Notes under the pieces: generated by a model | The model's input: the letters and a program-made list of their open reading frames with translations, nothing else | Databases searched by the model: none | What the model was told of the DNA's origin: nothing | Shown here: positions 8,384-16,404 of the stretch, one piece after another | Position numbering within the stretch: the first letter of the stretch is position 1 | Layout: every line of letters begins with the position of its first letter | Program-made: the position numbers and the translations under genes | Assembly: GCA_964427415.1 (NCBI GenBank) | Contig: CAYRUH010000016.1 | Coordinates: 1 to 64,000, forward strand | Direction: 5' to 3' | From: Lentisalinibacter sp964427415 | GTDB lineage: Bacteria; Pseudomonadota; Gammaproteobacteria; Steroidobacterales; Woeseiaceae | Length of the DNA stretch: 64,000 bases

Positions 8384-8923
8384 TCAGGGGCGGATCTCGA
8401 TCGGCGTGTTCTCGCGGGTCATCAGCCAGATATCCACCATGGCGGCATTGGATACCGCGATGCAGCCGTCGGTCCAGTCGCCGGAGCGATAGAATTCCGG
8501 CGTGTAGCGGGGCTCGTTCGGGTAACCGTGGATCATGATCTGGCCGCCCGGGTCGACGCCGCGGCTCCGCGCCAGCTCGCGGTCACGCGCATTCGGATAG
8601 GAGATGCGGATGGAGAGGAAGAAATCACTGTTCTCATTGCGGAGGTCGAGGAAGTAGAGGCCCTCGGGAGTGCGCGAATCGCCCTCCTTCTGCTTGTGGC
8701 CGTCCGGCTCCATGCCCAGGAAGATGTCGTAGCTGGCGAGGATCTGCTCTCCCTTCAGCAGATGGAGTTTGCGATCGGATTTCTCCACCACCACCTTGTC
8801 GGCCACCTCGAGTGTGGCCTCGACCGCGCCCGGTGTCAGCACGGCGAGCGCAAGGACCAGTGCCGGCGAGAGCGCCGCCCCTCGCCTGCGCGCTGGCCTG
8901 TTCCAGTGCATTCCCCGTCGCAT
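8384..8923 (-). CDS. L,D-transpeptidase (YkuD/YafK-like) with signal peptide
   Basis: 179 residues. A basic N-terminus and hydrophobic stretch (LSPALVLALAVLTPGAVEA) form a signal peptide, so the protein is periplasmic. The YkuD domain shows GDSRTPEGLYFL, the conserved histidine in IMIHGYPNE and the catalytic cysteine in TDGCIAVSN. Family members cross-link peptidoglycan, attach Braun lipoprotein, or cleave it off. I chose the ATG at 8923 because it has GGAGG seven bases upstream and puts the signal peptide at the N-terminus; the frame stays open for 17 more codons upstream but those add an unlikely leader. Exact role among L,D-transpeptidases cannot be told from the sequence. Confidence 0.85.
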   Translation of the reverse strand: MRRGMHWNRPARRRGAALSPALVLALAVLTPGAVEATLEVADKVVVEKSDRKLHLLKGEQILASYDIFLGMEPDGHKQKEGDSRTPEGLYFLDLRNENSDFFLSIRISYPNARDRELARSRGVDPGGQIMIHGYPNEPRYTPEFYRSGDWTDGCIAVSNAAMVDIWLMTRENTPIEIRP

Positions 8924-9019
8924 CGTCTGTCCTCCAGCTCCGCTCGTCGTCATCGCGTGCCCGGCGTCCCGCAATTGGAGAGTACGCTAATGCCGGCGCC
9001 GGGAACAAACAAACCCGTC

Positions 9020-9448
9020 TCATTCCCGCCGCCGACGGCCGGCGGGTGCCCTGCGATCACCGCTCAGGTTGCCGCCGATGATCCAGCCGATGGCGAAGCC
9101 GATCGCGCCCGCGCCGCTCGTGTAATAAGGCAGGAAGCGGAACAGGAGTTGCGGCGTGCGAGCACGGCTCGCCATGCCGTCCCACTCCAGCATCAGCCCG
9201 AGGTGCAGGTAGAGAGACAGGCCCAGCGCCGGGATGGCGAAGCCGAGGATGCCCAGCAGGTAACGCCAGTCCGCCTGCCGCCAGCGCCAGTCCGCCCCGG
9301 CCAGGGCATGGAGCAGCAGTACAAGGATGAGCGCCGGAGGCAGCAGGTTCGCCATCGCGTAGGGGCCGTAATCCTCCGCCTCCAGGATCACGACGGCTGC
9401 GACCGCGAGCACGACAACGGGGGGCAGGAGCGACCAGTGGCCGAACAT
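9020..9448 (-). CDS. Four-helix membrane protein, function unknown
   Basis: 142 residues with hydrophobic stretches at about 6-22, 33-49, 64-83 and 104-127, so probably four transmembrane helices, and a basic C-terminal tail (RRAPAGRRRRE). No family recognised. Its start codon overlaps the stop of the upstream NTF2-like lipoprotein gene (TGATG), indicating an operon and translational coupling; the two proteins may work together at the cell envelope. Confidence 0.6.
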   Translation of the reverse strand: MFGHWSLLPPVVVLAVAAVVILEAEDYGPYAMANLLPPALILVLLLHALAGADWRWRQADWRYLLGILGFAIPALGLSLYLHLGLMLEWDGMASRARTPQLLFRFLPYYTSGAGAIGFAIGWIIGGNLSGDRRAPAGRRRRE

Positions 9449-9924
9449 CAGCCGCCGCCCTGCGCCGCGGCGATGCCCTTCACCCGGCGGCTGAGACCGA
9501 GCATGTCCAGTTGCTGCCGGCTCTCCACGACCCGGCCGTTCTCGATACGGTCGAGCAGGAGGCCCTCGAAGCTAACCCGGGCGCCGGTCGGCGGCGTCGC
9601 ATCAAGCACGCCTCTGTGGGTCCCGCTGAAGCGCACCCGGGTGGCCACCCGGCCGCCCTCGGCGACCTGCTCCAGCACCTCCAGCTGCAGGTCGGGAAAG
9701 GCGCCGTGCAGGCCGCGCCCGATCGAGGAGAGCACCTCCCGGGCATGACGGGAGCCGTTCACAGTGGCGCCGGGCGCGAAGTACCGGTCCCACTCCTGCC
9801 AGCGGCTTTCGATCACGAGCGTCTGCAGGTAGCTGCGCACGAGCGCCTTGTGATCGGCACCGGTGTCGCAGGCGGCCAGCAGCGACAGGAGGAGCAGTGG
9901 CAGCATCAGCAGGGCGCGGCGCAT
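9448..9924 (-). CDS. SnoaL/NTF2-like lipoprotein
   Basis: 158 residues. The N-terminus is a lipoprotein signal (LMLPLLLLSLLAAC, with the lipidated cysteine near residue 18). The rest resembles the SnoaL-like polyketide-cyclase/NTF2 fold: ALVRSYLQTLVIESRWQEWDRYFAPGATVNG, followed by ATRVRFSGTHRG and VSFEGLLLDRIENGRVVE, the usual strand pattern. Such proteins may bind small hydrophobic ligands or be isomerases; no catalytic residues can be assigned. I chose the ATG at 9924, which places the lipobox correctly; the frame is open 20 codons further upstream. Coupled to the downstream membrane-protein gene. Confidence 0.7.
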   Translation of the reverse strand: MRRALLMLPLLLLSLLAACDTGADHKALVRSYLQTLVIESRWQEWDRYFAPGATVNGSRHAREVLSSIGRGLHGAFPDLQLEVLEQVAEGGRVATRVRFSGTHRGVLDATPPTGARVSFEGLLLDRIENGRVVESRQQLDMLGLSRRVKGIAAAQGGG

Positions 9925-10132
9925 GGTAATCGGTCTCCGGTGGCGGGAATTACGATGAATAGTAGAGGTGGCGAAATCCCGCATATCGAGAACAGGTCAC
10001 AGATTCGTTGTCGGTTTCCGTATAGTTTACGTAACCTTGCGGGCGATGGCCCCGGTCGGGGAAACGCCGGCCGCGGTCCCCGCCGAAGCAATGGAACCGG
10101 ACGCGCGGGAGATTGACTGCCGGATATCGACA

Positions 10133-11548
10133 ATGGATACCGAGATGGACAACAGGCGCACCGCAGCATTCGCCGTTGGCATGCCAACGGCGGCGGCCAT
10201 GACCGCCATGGCCGCCCTGCTGCTGGCCGGCGCAGGAGTTGCCGTCGCCGGGCCGGGTATCGGCGCCACCGAAGAGGTGGTGGACAATCCGCAGGACACG
10301 CGGGAACAGCATGACGACGGCGAGGCCGAGACGCCAGCCGATCCGGAGCGCCGGGAGGCGGAGCGCCTCCTGACCACGCTGCAGCCCGTGGAGTGGGGCC
10401 GGACCCGGGAATCCGGCGCCGGGACCCTCGACATTCTCGGCAGCCCGGTACCACCGGCCAGCTACCAGCGCCTGTCCTGGTCGGCCACGGAGCTCTTCGA
10501 GGGCATACCGGTGGACACACCCGTGCTGGTGATGAACGGGCGCTATCCCGGACCCGTCCTGTGCCTCGTCGCGGCGGTGCATGGCGACGAGCTGAACGGC
10601 ATCGAGATCGTGCGCCGGGTGCTGCACGACCTGGACCCGCACAAGCTCTCCGGCGCGGTCATCGGCGTGCCCATCGTGAACCTGCAGGCGTTCCGCCGCG
10701 GTTCGCGCTATCTGCCTGACCGCCGGGACCTGAACCGCTATTTCCCCGGCAACCCGGACGGCAGCGCCGCCTCGCGGATCGCCCACTCCTTCTTCACCAG
10801 CATCGTCCGCCACTGCGATGCGCTGGTGGACCTGCACACCGGCTCGTTCGACCGCGCCAACCTGCCCCAACTGCGCGCCGACCTGCGCGACCCGGGCGTG
10901 GTCACCCTGACCCAGGGCTTTGGCGCAACGGTGATCATCAACAGCATCCCGGCGGACGGAACACTGCGCCAGGCTGCCACGGATGCCGGCATCCCGACGG
11001 TGACGCTGGAGGCCGGCGGCCCCTCCCGCCTCGAGACCGAGGAAGTCAATCACGGTGTCAAGGGCATCGAAACGCTGCTGAACACCCTCGGTATGGTGCG
11101 CAAGGTCAGCCTGTGGGGCGACCCGGAACCCGTTTACTACCGCTCCACGTGGGTACGTGCGAACCGGGGCGGGATCCTGCTATCGGAAGTGGACCTCGGT
11201 CGGCGGGTGCGCGCGGGAGAGCTGCTGGGCACCATCACCGATCCCATTACGAACGCCAGGACCAACATTTATGCGCCGACCGACGGCCGGGTAATCGGCA
11301 TGGCGCTGAATCAGGTGGTCATGCCCGGCTACGCGGCCTTCCATATCGGCCTGCCGCGGCCCGAGCCGAGAACGGCCGAAGCCTCGCCCGCTGATGCGAC
11401 AGGTGGGACGAGCCAGGATGACAATGCCGACAATGCCCCGCCGGCCGCAGAGCAGACGTCGGCGTCCGCCACCGGCAGCAAGGACAACCGCAGCGAGGAT
11501 ACGGCGGGCGAGGCCAAAACCGCGGCAACCGGCGCAGGCAATCAGTAA
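10133..11548 (+). CDS. Secreted succinylglutamate desuccinylase/aspartoacylase-family zinc protein
   Basis: About 471 residues. A signal peptide-like segment (MTAMAALLLAGAGVAVAGPG) near the N-terminus points to export. The M14-like deacylase domain has the zinc ligands H and E in AAVHGDELNGIE, the DLNRYFPG motif and LVDLHTG. A C-terminal beta-sandwich part (NRGGILLSEVDLGRRVRAGE) is also typical of this family. The last 70 or so residues are a disordered Ala/Asp/Ser/Thr-rich tail. The family cleaves amide-linked groups from small molecules; substrate unknown. The start is uncertain: ATG at 10133 or 10145 both put the signal near the N-terminus, while the frame is open back to 9968 without a Shine-Dalgarno. 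Export of a member of this family is less common than cytosolic location. Confidence 0.82.
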   Translation: MDTEMDNRRTAAFAVGMPTAAAMTAMAALLLAGAGVAVAGPGIGATEEVVDNPQDTREQHDDGEAETPADPERREAERLLTTLQPVEWGRTRESGAGTLDILGSPVPPASYQRLSWSATELFEGIPVDTPVLVMNGRYPGPVLCLVAAVHGDELNGIEIVRRVLHDLDPHKLSGAVIGVPIVNLQAFRRGSRYLPDRRDLNRYFPGNPDGSAASRIAHSFFTSIVRHCDALVDLHTGSFDRANLPQLRADLRDPGVVTLTQGFGATVIINSIPADGTLRQAATDAGIPTVTLEAGGPSRLETEEVNHGVKGIETLLNTLGMVRKVSLWGDPEPVYYRSTWVRANRGGILLSEVDLGRRVRAGELLGTITDPITNARTNIYAPTDGRVIGMALNQVVMPGYAAFHIGLPRPEPRTAEASPADATGGTSQDDNADNAPPAAEQTSASATGSKDNRSEDTAGEAKTAATGAGNQ

Positions 11549-11611
11549 CCGCCCACCGCGACGGGACACCCGCTATAACGGCCGCATAGCGGAACCGTCT
11601 CCGCTCGGCCC

Positions 11612-12493
11612 TCAGCGCGCCCTCTTTAGCGCGCTGATGCGCTCCTCCAGCGGCGGGTGGGTCATGAACAGCTTCTTCAGCCCATCGGCACCCAGGCCGG
11701 CGATGCCGAAGGCCGACAGCTGCTTGGGCAGCTCGGTCGGCTCGTAAGTCGCTTGCAGCTTCTCGAGCGCCGCCACCATCTTGTCCCGCCCCGCCAGCTC
11801 GGCGCCGCCCGCATCCGCGCGGAACTCCCGTCGCCGGGAGAACCAATGCACGATCATGGTCGCCAGGATGCCGAAGATGATCTGCGCCACCAGGCTGGTC
11901 AGGAAGAAGCCGAGCCCGACACCCTGCTCGTTGCGGAACACCACCCGGTCCACAAAGAAACCAACCACCCGCGAGAGGAAGATCACGAAGGTGTTCAGCA
12001 CGCCCTGCAGCAGGGTCATGGTCACCATGTCGCCGTTGGCGACGTGGGAGACCTCGTGGGCGAGCACCGCCTCGGCCTCGGCCTGATTCATATTGCGCAG
12101 CAGCCCTGTGCTGACGGCGACCAGCGCCTTATTGCGGCTCATGCCGGTGGCGAAGGCGTTCACCTCGGGCGCGTCGTAGATCGCCACGTCCGGCATACCG
12201 ATGCCGGCACGCCCGGCCTGGTTCTGCACCGTCGCCAGCAGCCAGGACTCAGTGGAGTTGGACGGCTGCGAGATCACCTTCGCACCGGTGGTCCAGAGCG
12301 CCACTTTCTTCGAGATGGCAAGAGAGATGAACGAGCCGGCAAAGCCGATGACCGCCGAGAAGATCAGTAGCGACGTCAGGTTCAGTTCACCCGTCTCCGA
12401 GACGATGCTCTCCAGACCGAGGACCCGGAAGACGATGCTGATGACGGCCAGCACCGCGACGTTGGTCGCCACGAACAACAGTATTCTCTTCAT
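11612..12493 (-). CDS. htpX: Membrane zinc metalloprotease HtpX
   Basis: 293 residues, the standard length (E. coli 293). It starts MKRILLFVATNVAVLAVIS with the first membrane helix; a second helix follows at about 35-55, and two more near 160-215. The zinc site HEVSH (HEXXH) is near residue 142, and the third ligand glutamate lies in REFRADAGGAELAG. It degrades misfolded membrane proteins in the inner membrane. The ATG at 12493 was chosen because it gives the conserved N-terminus; upstream in-frame ATG at 12547 is not needed. A sigma-70-like promoter lies 60-85 bp upstream. Confidence 0.96.
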   Translation of the reverse strand: MKRILLFVATNVAVLAVISIVFRVLGLESIVSETGELNLTSLLIFSAVIGFAGSFISLAISKKVALWTTGAKVISQPSNSTESWLLATVQNQAGRAGIGMPDVAIYDAPEVNAFATGMSRNKALVAVSTGLLRNMNQAEAEAVLAHEVSHVANGDMVTMTLLQGVLNTFVIFLSRVVGFFVDRVVFRNEQGVGLGFFLTSLVAQIIFGILATMIVHWFSRRREFRADAGGAELAGRDKMVAALEKLQATYEPTELPKQLSAFGIAGLGADGLKKLFMTHPPLEERISALKRAR

Positions 12494-12550
12494 ATGCGCT
12501 ACTCCAGACAGTACGAGCCCGAGGGTCTGCAGGCCTCTGCAGGGCAATGG

Positions 12551-12578
12551 ATAATAAGTCCGCCGGCGGCCGATTCAA
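12551..12578 (-). promoter_or_regulatory. Promoter upstream of htpX
   Basis: On the minus strand, TTGAAT (12573-12578) is separated by 16 bp from TATTAT (12551-12556), a fair sigma-70 promoter. The -35 region reads CTTGAAT, also compatible with a heat-shock -35 box, but no CCCCAT-type -10 follows. Transcription would start near 12544, about 50 nt before the htpX ATG. Confidence 0.5.
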
Positions 12579-12656
12579 GCGCCATGGCCCCAATATGACC
12601 AGCCGACGGCGCTACAATTCCCCGGTGATGTTCTTCCCGCCACCGAGATTTTCCCG

Positions 12657-13571
12657 ATGAATGACGCCGGTGCCCGGCCCGCGGGACGAGAGTCCCGGGG
12701 CCGCGAGATCCTGATTCGCGCGGCGCTGGCCCTGCAGCGCGCCCTTGTGCTGCTGCCCTGGCCCGTGCAGCGAGCGCTGGGCCGGGGCCTCGGTGCGGTC
12801 AGCTTCCGCCTCGCGCGGCACCGGCGCCGCATCGCCGGGCGCAATCTGGAACTTTGCTTCCCCGAACTCACGGCGCGGGCGCGGCAACACCTGCTGCGCC
12901 GCCACTTCCATTCCCTGGGCATCGGCCTCATGGAACTGGGCATCGCGTGGTGGGCGAGCGACCGCCGTCTGCGCAGCATGGGAACGCTCGAGGGCCTGGA
13001 GCATCTCGAGACCGCCCGCGAGGGCGGGCGTCCGGTCATCCTGGTCGCGGGCCATTTCACCACCATGGACCTCGCCTACCGGCTGTTGGGCCTCGCAGTC
13101 GATTACGACGGTATCCACCGACCCTTCGGCTACCCGGCTCTCGACCGCCAGCTAACCCGCGGCCGGCTGCGGGCCGCTCACAGGGTTTATTCGAAATTCG
13201 ACCTGCGGGGCATCCTGGATGCGCTGGCCCGAGGCCGCACGCTGTGGGTGGCAGTCGACCAGGCCCAGACCGGCAGCCGACCGGTGCTGGCGCCGTTCTT
13301 CGGGTTGCCGGCGCCGACCACGGGCGGCCCGGCCCGGCTCGCCGCGCGCAGCGGTGCCGTCGTGCTGCCGGTGCTGGGAAGGCGGGAGCCGGACGGCCGC
13401 TACCGGGTGACCGTTGAGCCGGCGCTCCGGGACTTTCCCGGCGGCGACGAGACCGCCGACGCGGCAAGGCTGAACGCCGTGGTGGAACGCCACGCCCGCG
13501 CAGCGCCCGAGCAGTACTACTGGATCCATCGCCGCTTCAAGGGCGATCCCGCGACCTACGACGAGGCCTGA
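12657..13571 (+). CDS. LpxL/HtrB-type lipid A acyltransferase
   Basis: 304 residues of the bacterial lysophospholipid/lipid A acyltransferase superfamily, close to the usual 306-320 length of LpxL and LpxM. The catalytic HX4D motif is visible as GHFTTMDL (near residue 140). A hydrophobic N-terminal stretch (AALALQRALVLLPWPVQRALG, about 22-42) would anchor it to the inner membrane. The enzyme would add a secondary acyl chain to Kdo2-lipid A. Its 3' end is 1 bp from the stop of the convergent Kdo-kinase gene, which supports a role in LPS assembly. Whether it is the LpxL or LpxM step cannot be told. Confidence 0.88.
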   Translation: MNDAGARPAGRESRGREILIRAALALQRALVLLPWPVQRALGRGLGAVSFRLARHRRRIAGRNLELCFPELTARARQHLLRRHFHSLGIGLMELGIAWWASDRRLRSMGTLEGLEHLETAREGGRPVILVAGHFTTMDLAYRLLGLAVDYDGIHRPFGYPALDRQLTRGRLRAAHRVYSKFDLRGILDALARGRTLWVAVDQAQTGSRPVLAPFFGLPAPTTGGPARLAARSGAVVLPVLGRREPDGRYRVTVEPALRDFPGGDETADAARLNAVVERHARAAPEQYYWIHRRFKGDPATYDEA

Positions 13572-13572
13572 A

Positions 13573-14322
13573 TCAGCCAGCGCGATCCCGATAGCCCGCA
13601 GCGAGGTCCTGCCAGCAGCAGGCCCGGTAGCGGAACCCGGGCACACTCCCGTGGAGCTTCTCGAGGGAGCGCAGCAGCCGCGCGAGGTTGCGCCGCTGCC
13701 AGGTGCCCGGGCGGCGCAATCGGCCCCGATCGAAATCGAGCAGCCAGACGGCACCGTCCTCGCCCAGCTGTATGTTGTGCGCATTCAGGTCCGCGTGACA
13801 GACGCCCGCGTCGTGGAAGCACCGGATGGTAGCGCCGATACGCCGCCACTCGCCGGTCTCCAGATCACGCTCGCCGAGCACGCCCGCCAGTGACCGGACG
13901 CCCGGCAGCCGCCGGGTCAGGATATCGCCCCGGTAGACCGCGCCGGTGCGCCGGTAGCCTGCGGCTGCCGGCACCGGCACCGGCAGCCCGGACGCCGCCA
14001 ATCGGGCGAGCAGACGGAACTCGCGCAATGGCCGCGTGGCCGCCTCGCCCAACCACAGGAACTCGTCGTCCAGAATACGGCCTACCAGGCCGCCGCGGCG
14101 GTAATGACGCAGCGCAAAGACCCCCGACTCACCCGTGACGAAGCGTACCGCGCCCCGCCCGGGCGCATCGGGCACATCGCCGTGCACGTCCCAGGCGCCG
14201 GGCTCCAACCAGGCTGGCTCGAAGTGGTTGAAGATACGGGGATCATATAGGATGACCCCGTCCGCGGTGGGCAGAATCCTCTCTTTCACGCTAGTCGGCT
14301 TCGAGGTATTGGCGAATCCCAT
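13573..14322 (-). CDS. kdkA: 3-deoxy-D-manno-octulosonic acid (Kdo) kinase
   Basis: 249 residues resembling Haemophilus KdkA (about 241), which phosphorylates Kdo at O4 in the LPS inner core. The protein-kinase-like fold shows FALRHYRRGGLVGRIL near 70-85, the catalytic loop CHADLNAHNIQL near 185 and the metal-binding WLLDFDRGRLR near 203. The start is uncertain: the ATG at 14322 has GGAG about 11 nt upstream, while a GTG at 14289 would give a 238-residue protein closer to the family length and would avoid overlap with the divergent glycosyltransferase. KdkA is typical of bacteria with a single Kdo in their core. Confidence 0.9.
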   Translation of the reverse strand: MGFANTSKPTSVKERILPTADGVILYDPRIFNHFEPAWLEPGAWDVHGDVPDAPGRGAVRFVTGESGVFALRHYRRGGLVGRILDDEFLWLGEAATRPLREFRLLARLAASGLPVPVPAAAGYRRTGAVYRGDILTRRLPGVRSLAGVLGERDLETGEWRRIGATIRCFHDAGVCHADLNAHNIQLGEDGAVWLLDFDRGRLRRPGTWQRRNLARLLRSLEKLHGSVPGFRYRACCWQDLAAGYRDRAG

Positions 14323-15388
14323 AGACAACAGCGCTCCGCCCGGCTCACTCTGCGCCGTACGCCTGTCCGCCATCGGTGACACCTGCCATACCCTGCCGGT
14401 GCTGAGGACGCTGAAAGCCGCCTGGCCGGAGACGGCCATCACGTGGATCATCGGCCGCACCGAGGCGTCCCTGATGGCAGACATCCCGGAGATCGAGTTT
14501 ATCACCTTCGACAAGTCGGCCGGCCTGGCCGGCTACCGGCAATTCAGGCGCCGTTTCGCCGGCCGCCGCTTCGACACGCTGCTGATGATGCACGCCTCGG
14601 TGCGCGCCAACGCCGTCAGCCGTCTGATCCCGGCACGGCGGCGCATCGGCTTTGACCGGGAGCGGGCCCGGGACTTGCAGTGGCTGGTCTCCAACGAGCG
14701 CATCTCGCAGCGGCCCCGAGAGCATGTGATGGACAGCCTGTTCGGCTTCGCCGAGTACCTGGGCGTGACGCAACGCCACCTGGCCTGGGACATACCGCTG
14801 TCCGACGCTGACCGGGAGTACGCGGCCGGACACCTGCCAACCGGACGGCCCTGGATGCTGCTGAGCCCCTGCAGTTCCCAGCGGACCCGCAATTATCGCA
14901 ACTGGAGTGTCGCCAACTACGCACGAATCGTCGACTATGCAGCGGAACACCATGGTGCCGGCACGGTGATCACCGGCGGTCCAACGCCGCTGGAGAGGGA
15001 ATACGGCGCGGCCATCGCGGCCGCCTCGGCGCACAGACCCGTCAACCTGGTGGGCGCCACCACGCTGAAACAGCTGTTCGCACTGATCGCGCGCGCCACC
15101 GTTGTGGTCTGCCCGGATTCGGGTCCCGCGCACATGGCCACGGCGGCGGCGACGCCGGTGATCGGCCTTTATGCCACCTCCAATCCGGACCGCACCGGTC
15201 CGTATCTCAGCCGCCAGCTGGTCGTTAATGCGTATCCGGAGGCGGTCCGGCGGGAATTCGGCAAACCGGTGCGCGAGATCGACTGGGGCCGGCGGGTGCG
15301 CAACCCGACGGCCATGGACCTGATCCGGACCGATGCCGTCAAAGCGCGGCTGGACGAGGTGCTGCACGGGGCAGTGCCGGCCGGTTAG
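14309..15388 (+). CDS. Glycosyltransferase family 9 (heptosyltransferase-like)
   Basis: About 359 residues. The N-terminal strand and loop ALCAVRLSAIGDT-type motif (here SLCAVRLSAIGDTCHTLPVLR) and the C-terminal donor site VVVCPDSGPAHMATAAATPVIGLYATSNPDRTGPY identify an ADP-heptose:LPS heptosyltransferase-like GT9 enzyme. It probably adds a heptose or related sugar to the LPS inner core. The start is unclear: TTG at 14309 (poorly spaced GAGG) fits family N-termini, while an ATG at 14252 would add 19 residues and overlap the divergent kdkA further. Its stop overlaps that of the convergent waaF gene by four bases (TTAG). Confidence 0.87.
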   Translation: MANPIDNSAPPGSLCAVRLSAIGDTCHTLPVLRTLKAAWPETAITWIIGRTEASLMADIPEIEFITFDKSAGLAGYRQFRRRFAGRRFDTLLMMHASVRANAVSRLIPARRRIGFDRERARDLQWLVSNERISQRPREHVMDSLFGFAEYLGVTQRHLAWDIPLSDADREYAAGHLPTGRPWMLLSPCSSQRTRNYRNWSVANYARIVDYAAEHHGAGTVITGGPTPLEREYGAAIAAASAHRPVNLVGATTLKQLFALIARATVVVCPDSGPAHMATAAATPVIGLYATSNPDRTGPYLSRQLVVNAYPEAVRREFGKPVREIDWGRRVRNPTAMDLIRTDAVKARLDEVLHGAVPAG

Positions 15389-16404
15389 GCGGCGAGCTCC
15401 CCGAGCGACGCCAGTACGTCCTCGGGCGTGATCGCCCGCATGCAGCGGAAATGGCCCAGCGGGCACTCCCGCTCGAAGCAGGGGCTACACTCGAGGCCGA
15501 GATAATGCACCACCGCCCGGTCCGTCAGCGGCGGCGTAAAGGCCGGGGATGACGAGCCGTACAGCGCGGCGACCGGCAGACCGACCGCCGCCGCGACGTG
15601 CATCAGTCCGGAATCGTTGCTGACGCCGATGCGGCAAGCGGCGAGGAGATCGATGGCCTCCTCCAGACTCGTCCGCCCGCACAGGTCGCGCACCGGCGCG
15701 GCCCCGGAGATGGCTCGCGCGGCGGCGCCATCCTTCTCCGAGCCGAATACCCAGACGGCGTGGCCCCGCTCGCCGAGCCGCGCGGCCAGCTCGGCGTAGT
15801 AGTCCAGCGGCCAGCACTTGGCGGGTCCGTACTCCGCGCCCGGCATCAACGCCACGGGATCCGCGACCGGATCCAGCCCCAGCCGCTCGATGGCCAGTGC
15901 CTGGCGTCCGGCGTCCACCCGCAGGCCCGGACGGGGCAGCACGCCCGGCAGCGGCTCGCCCGGCTCGAGCCCCAGCGCCGCGAATCGCTTCACCGTCTGA
16001 TCGAGCAGGGCTGCATCGAAGGGCCGCATGTCGTTGATCAGGCCATAGCGGTGTTCGCCGCGGAAACCGGTGCGTCGGGGGATGCCGGCGAACCAGGGTA
16101 CGAGCGCCGCCTTCAGCGACCGGGGCAACACAATCGCCTGCCCGTAGCCGCGCGCGCGCAGCGCGCGGCCGAGGCGGCGGCGCCCGCCCAGACGCAGCTC
16201 GCCATGGCCGGCCGGCATCTCGATCGCCTCGCGGACCTCGGACATCCGGGCGAGGATGGGCAGCGACCAGCCCGGCGCCAGCACGTCGACGGGGACCCCG
16301 GGATGCCGCGCCGCGAGCAGCCGGAACAGGGACTGGGCCATGACCATGTCGCCCACCCAGGACGGGCCGACGACCAGTACGGGCCCGTGGCACGCCTCAG
16401 CCAG
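15385..16404 (-). CDS. waaF: Lipopolysaccharide heptosyltransferase II, probably starting with CTG
   Basis: 339 residues if started at the CTG at 16404. WaaF adds the second L-glycero-D-manno-heptose to the LPS inner core. Family marks include GPSWVGDMVMAQSLFRLL at the N-terminus, PGAEYGPAKCWP in the middle and NDSGLMHVAAAVGLPVAALYGSSSP near the C-terminus. The only ordinary start is a GTG at 16356, but that would remove the first beta-strand and glycine loop (PVLVVGPSW) and it has no Shine-Dalgarno. The frame is open upstream to a stop at 16435, and the only plausible initiator is CTG at 16402-16404, which has GGAGG six bases upstream and overlaps the end of hldD by 8 bp, as in a coupled operon. 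The product identity is secure; the start codon is an inference. Confidence 0.9.
   Translation of the reverse strand: MAEACHGPVLVVGPSWVGDMVMAQSLFRLLAARHPGVPVDVLAPGWSLPILARMSEVREAIEMPAGHGELRLGGRRRLGRALRARGYGQAIVLPRSLKAALVPWFAGIPRRTGFRGEHRYGLINDMRPFDAALLDQTVKRFAALGLEPGEPLPGVLPRPGLRVDAGRQALAIERLGLDPVADPVALMPGAEYGPAKCWPLDYYAELAARLGERGHAVWVFGSEKDGAAARAISGAAPVRDLCGRTSLEEAIDLLAACRIGVSNDSGLMHVAAAVGLPVAALYGSSSPAFTPPLTDRAVVHYLGLECSPCFERECPLGHFRCMRAITPEDVLASLGELAA

Noticed and set aside
10005..10045. TTTCCGTATAGTTTACGTAACC as a further copy of the sigma-54 activator operator
   Set aside because: Only partial half-sites match and the spacing is wrong; it may simply be an AT-rich promoter stretch.
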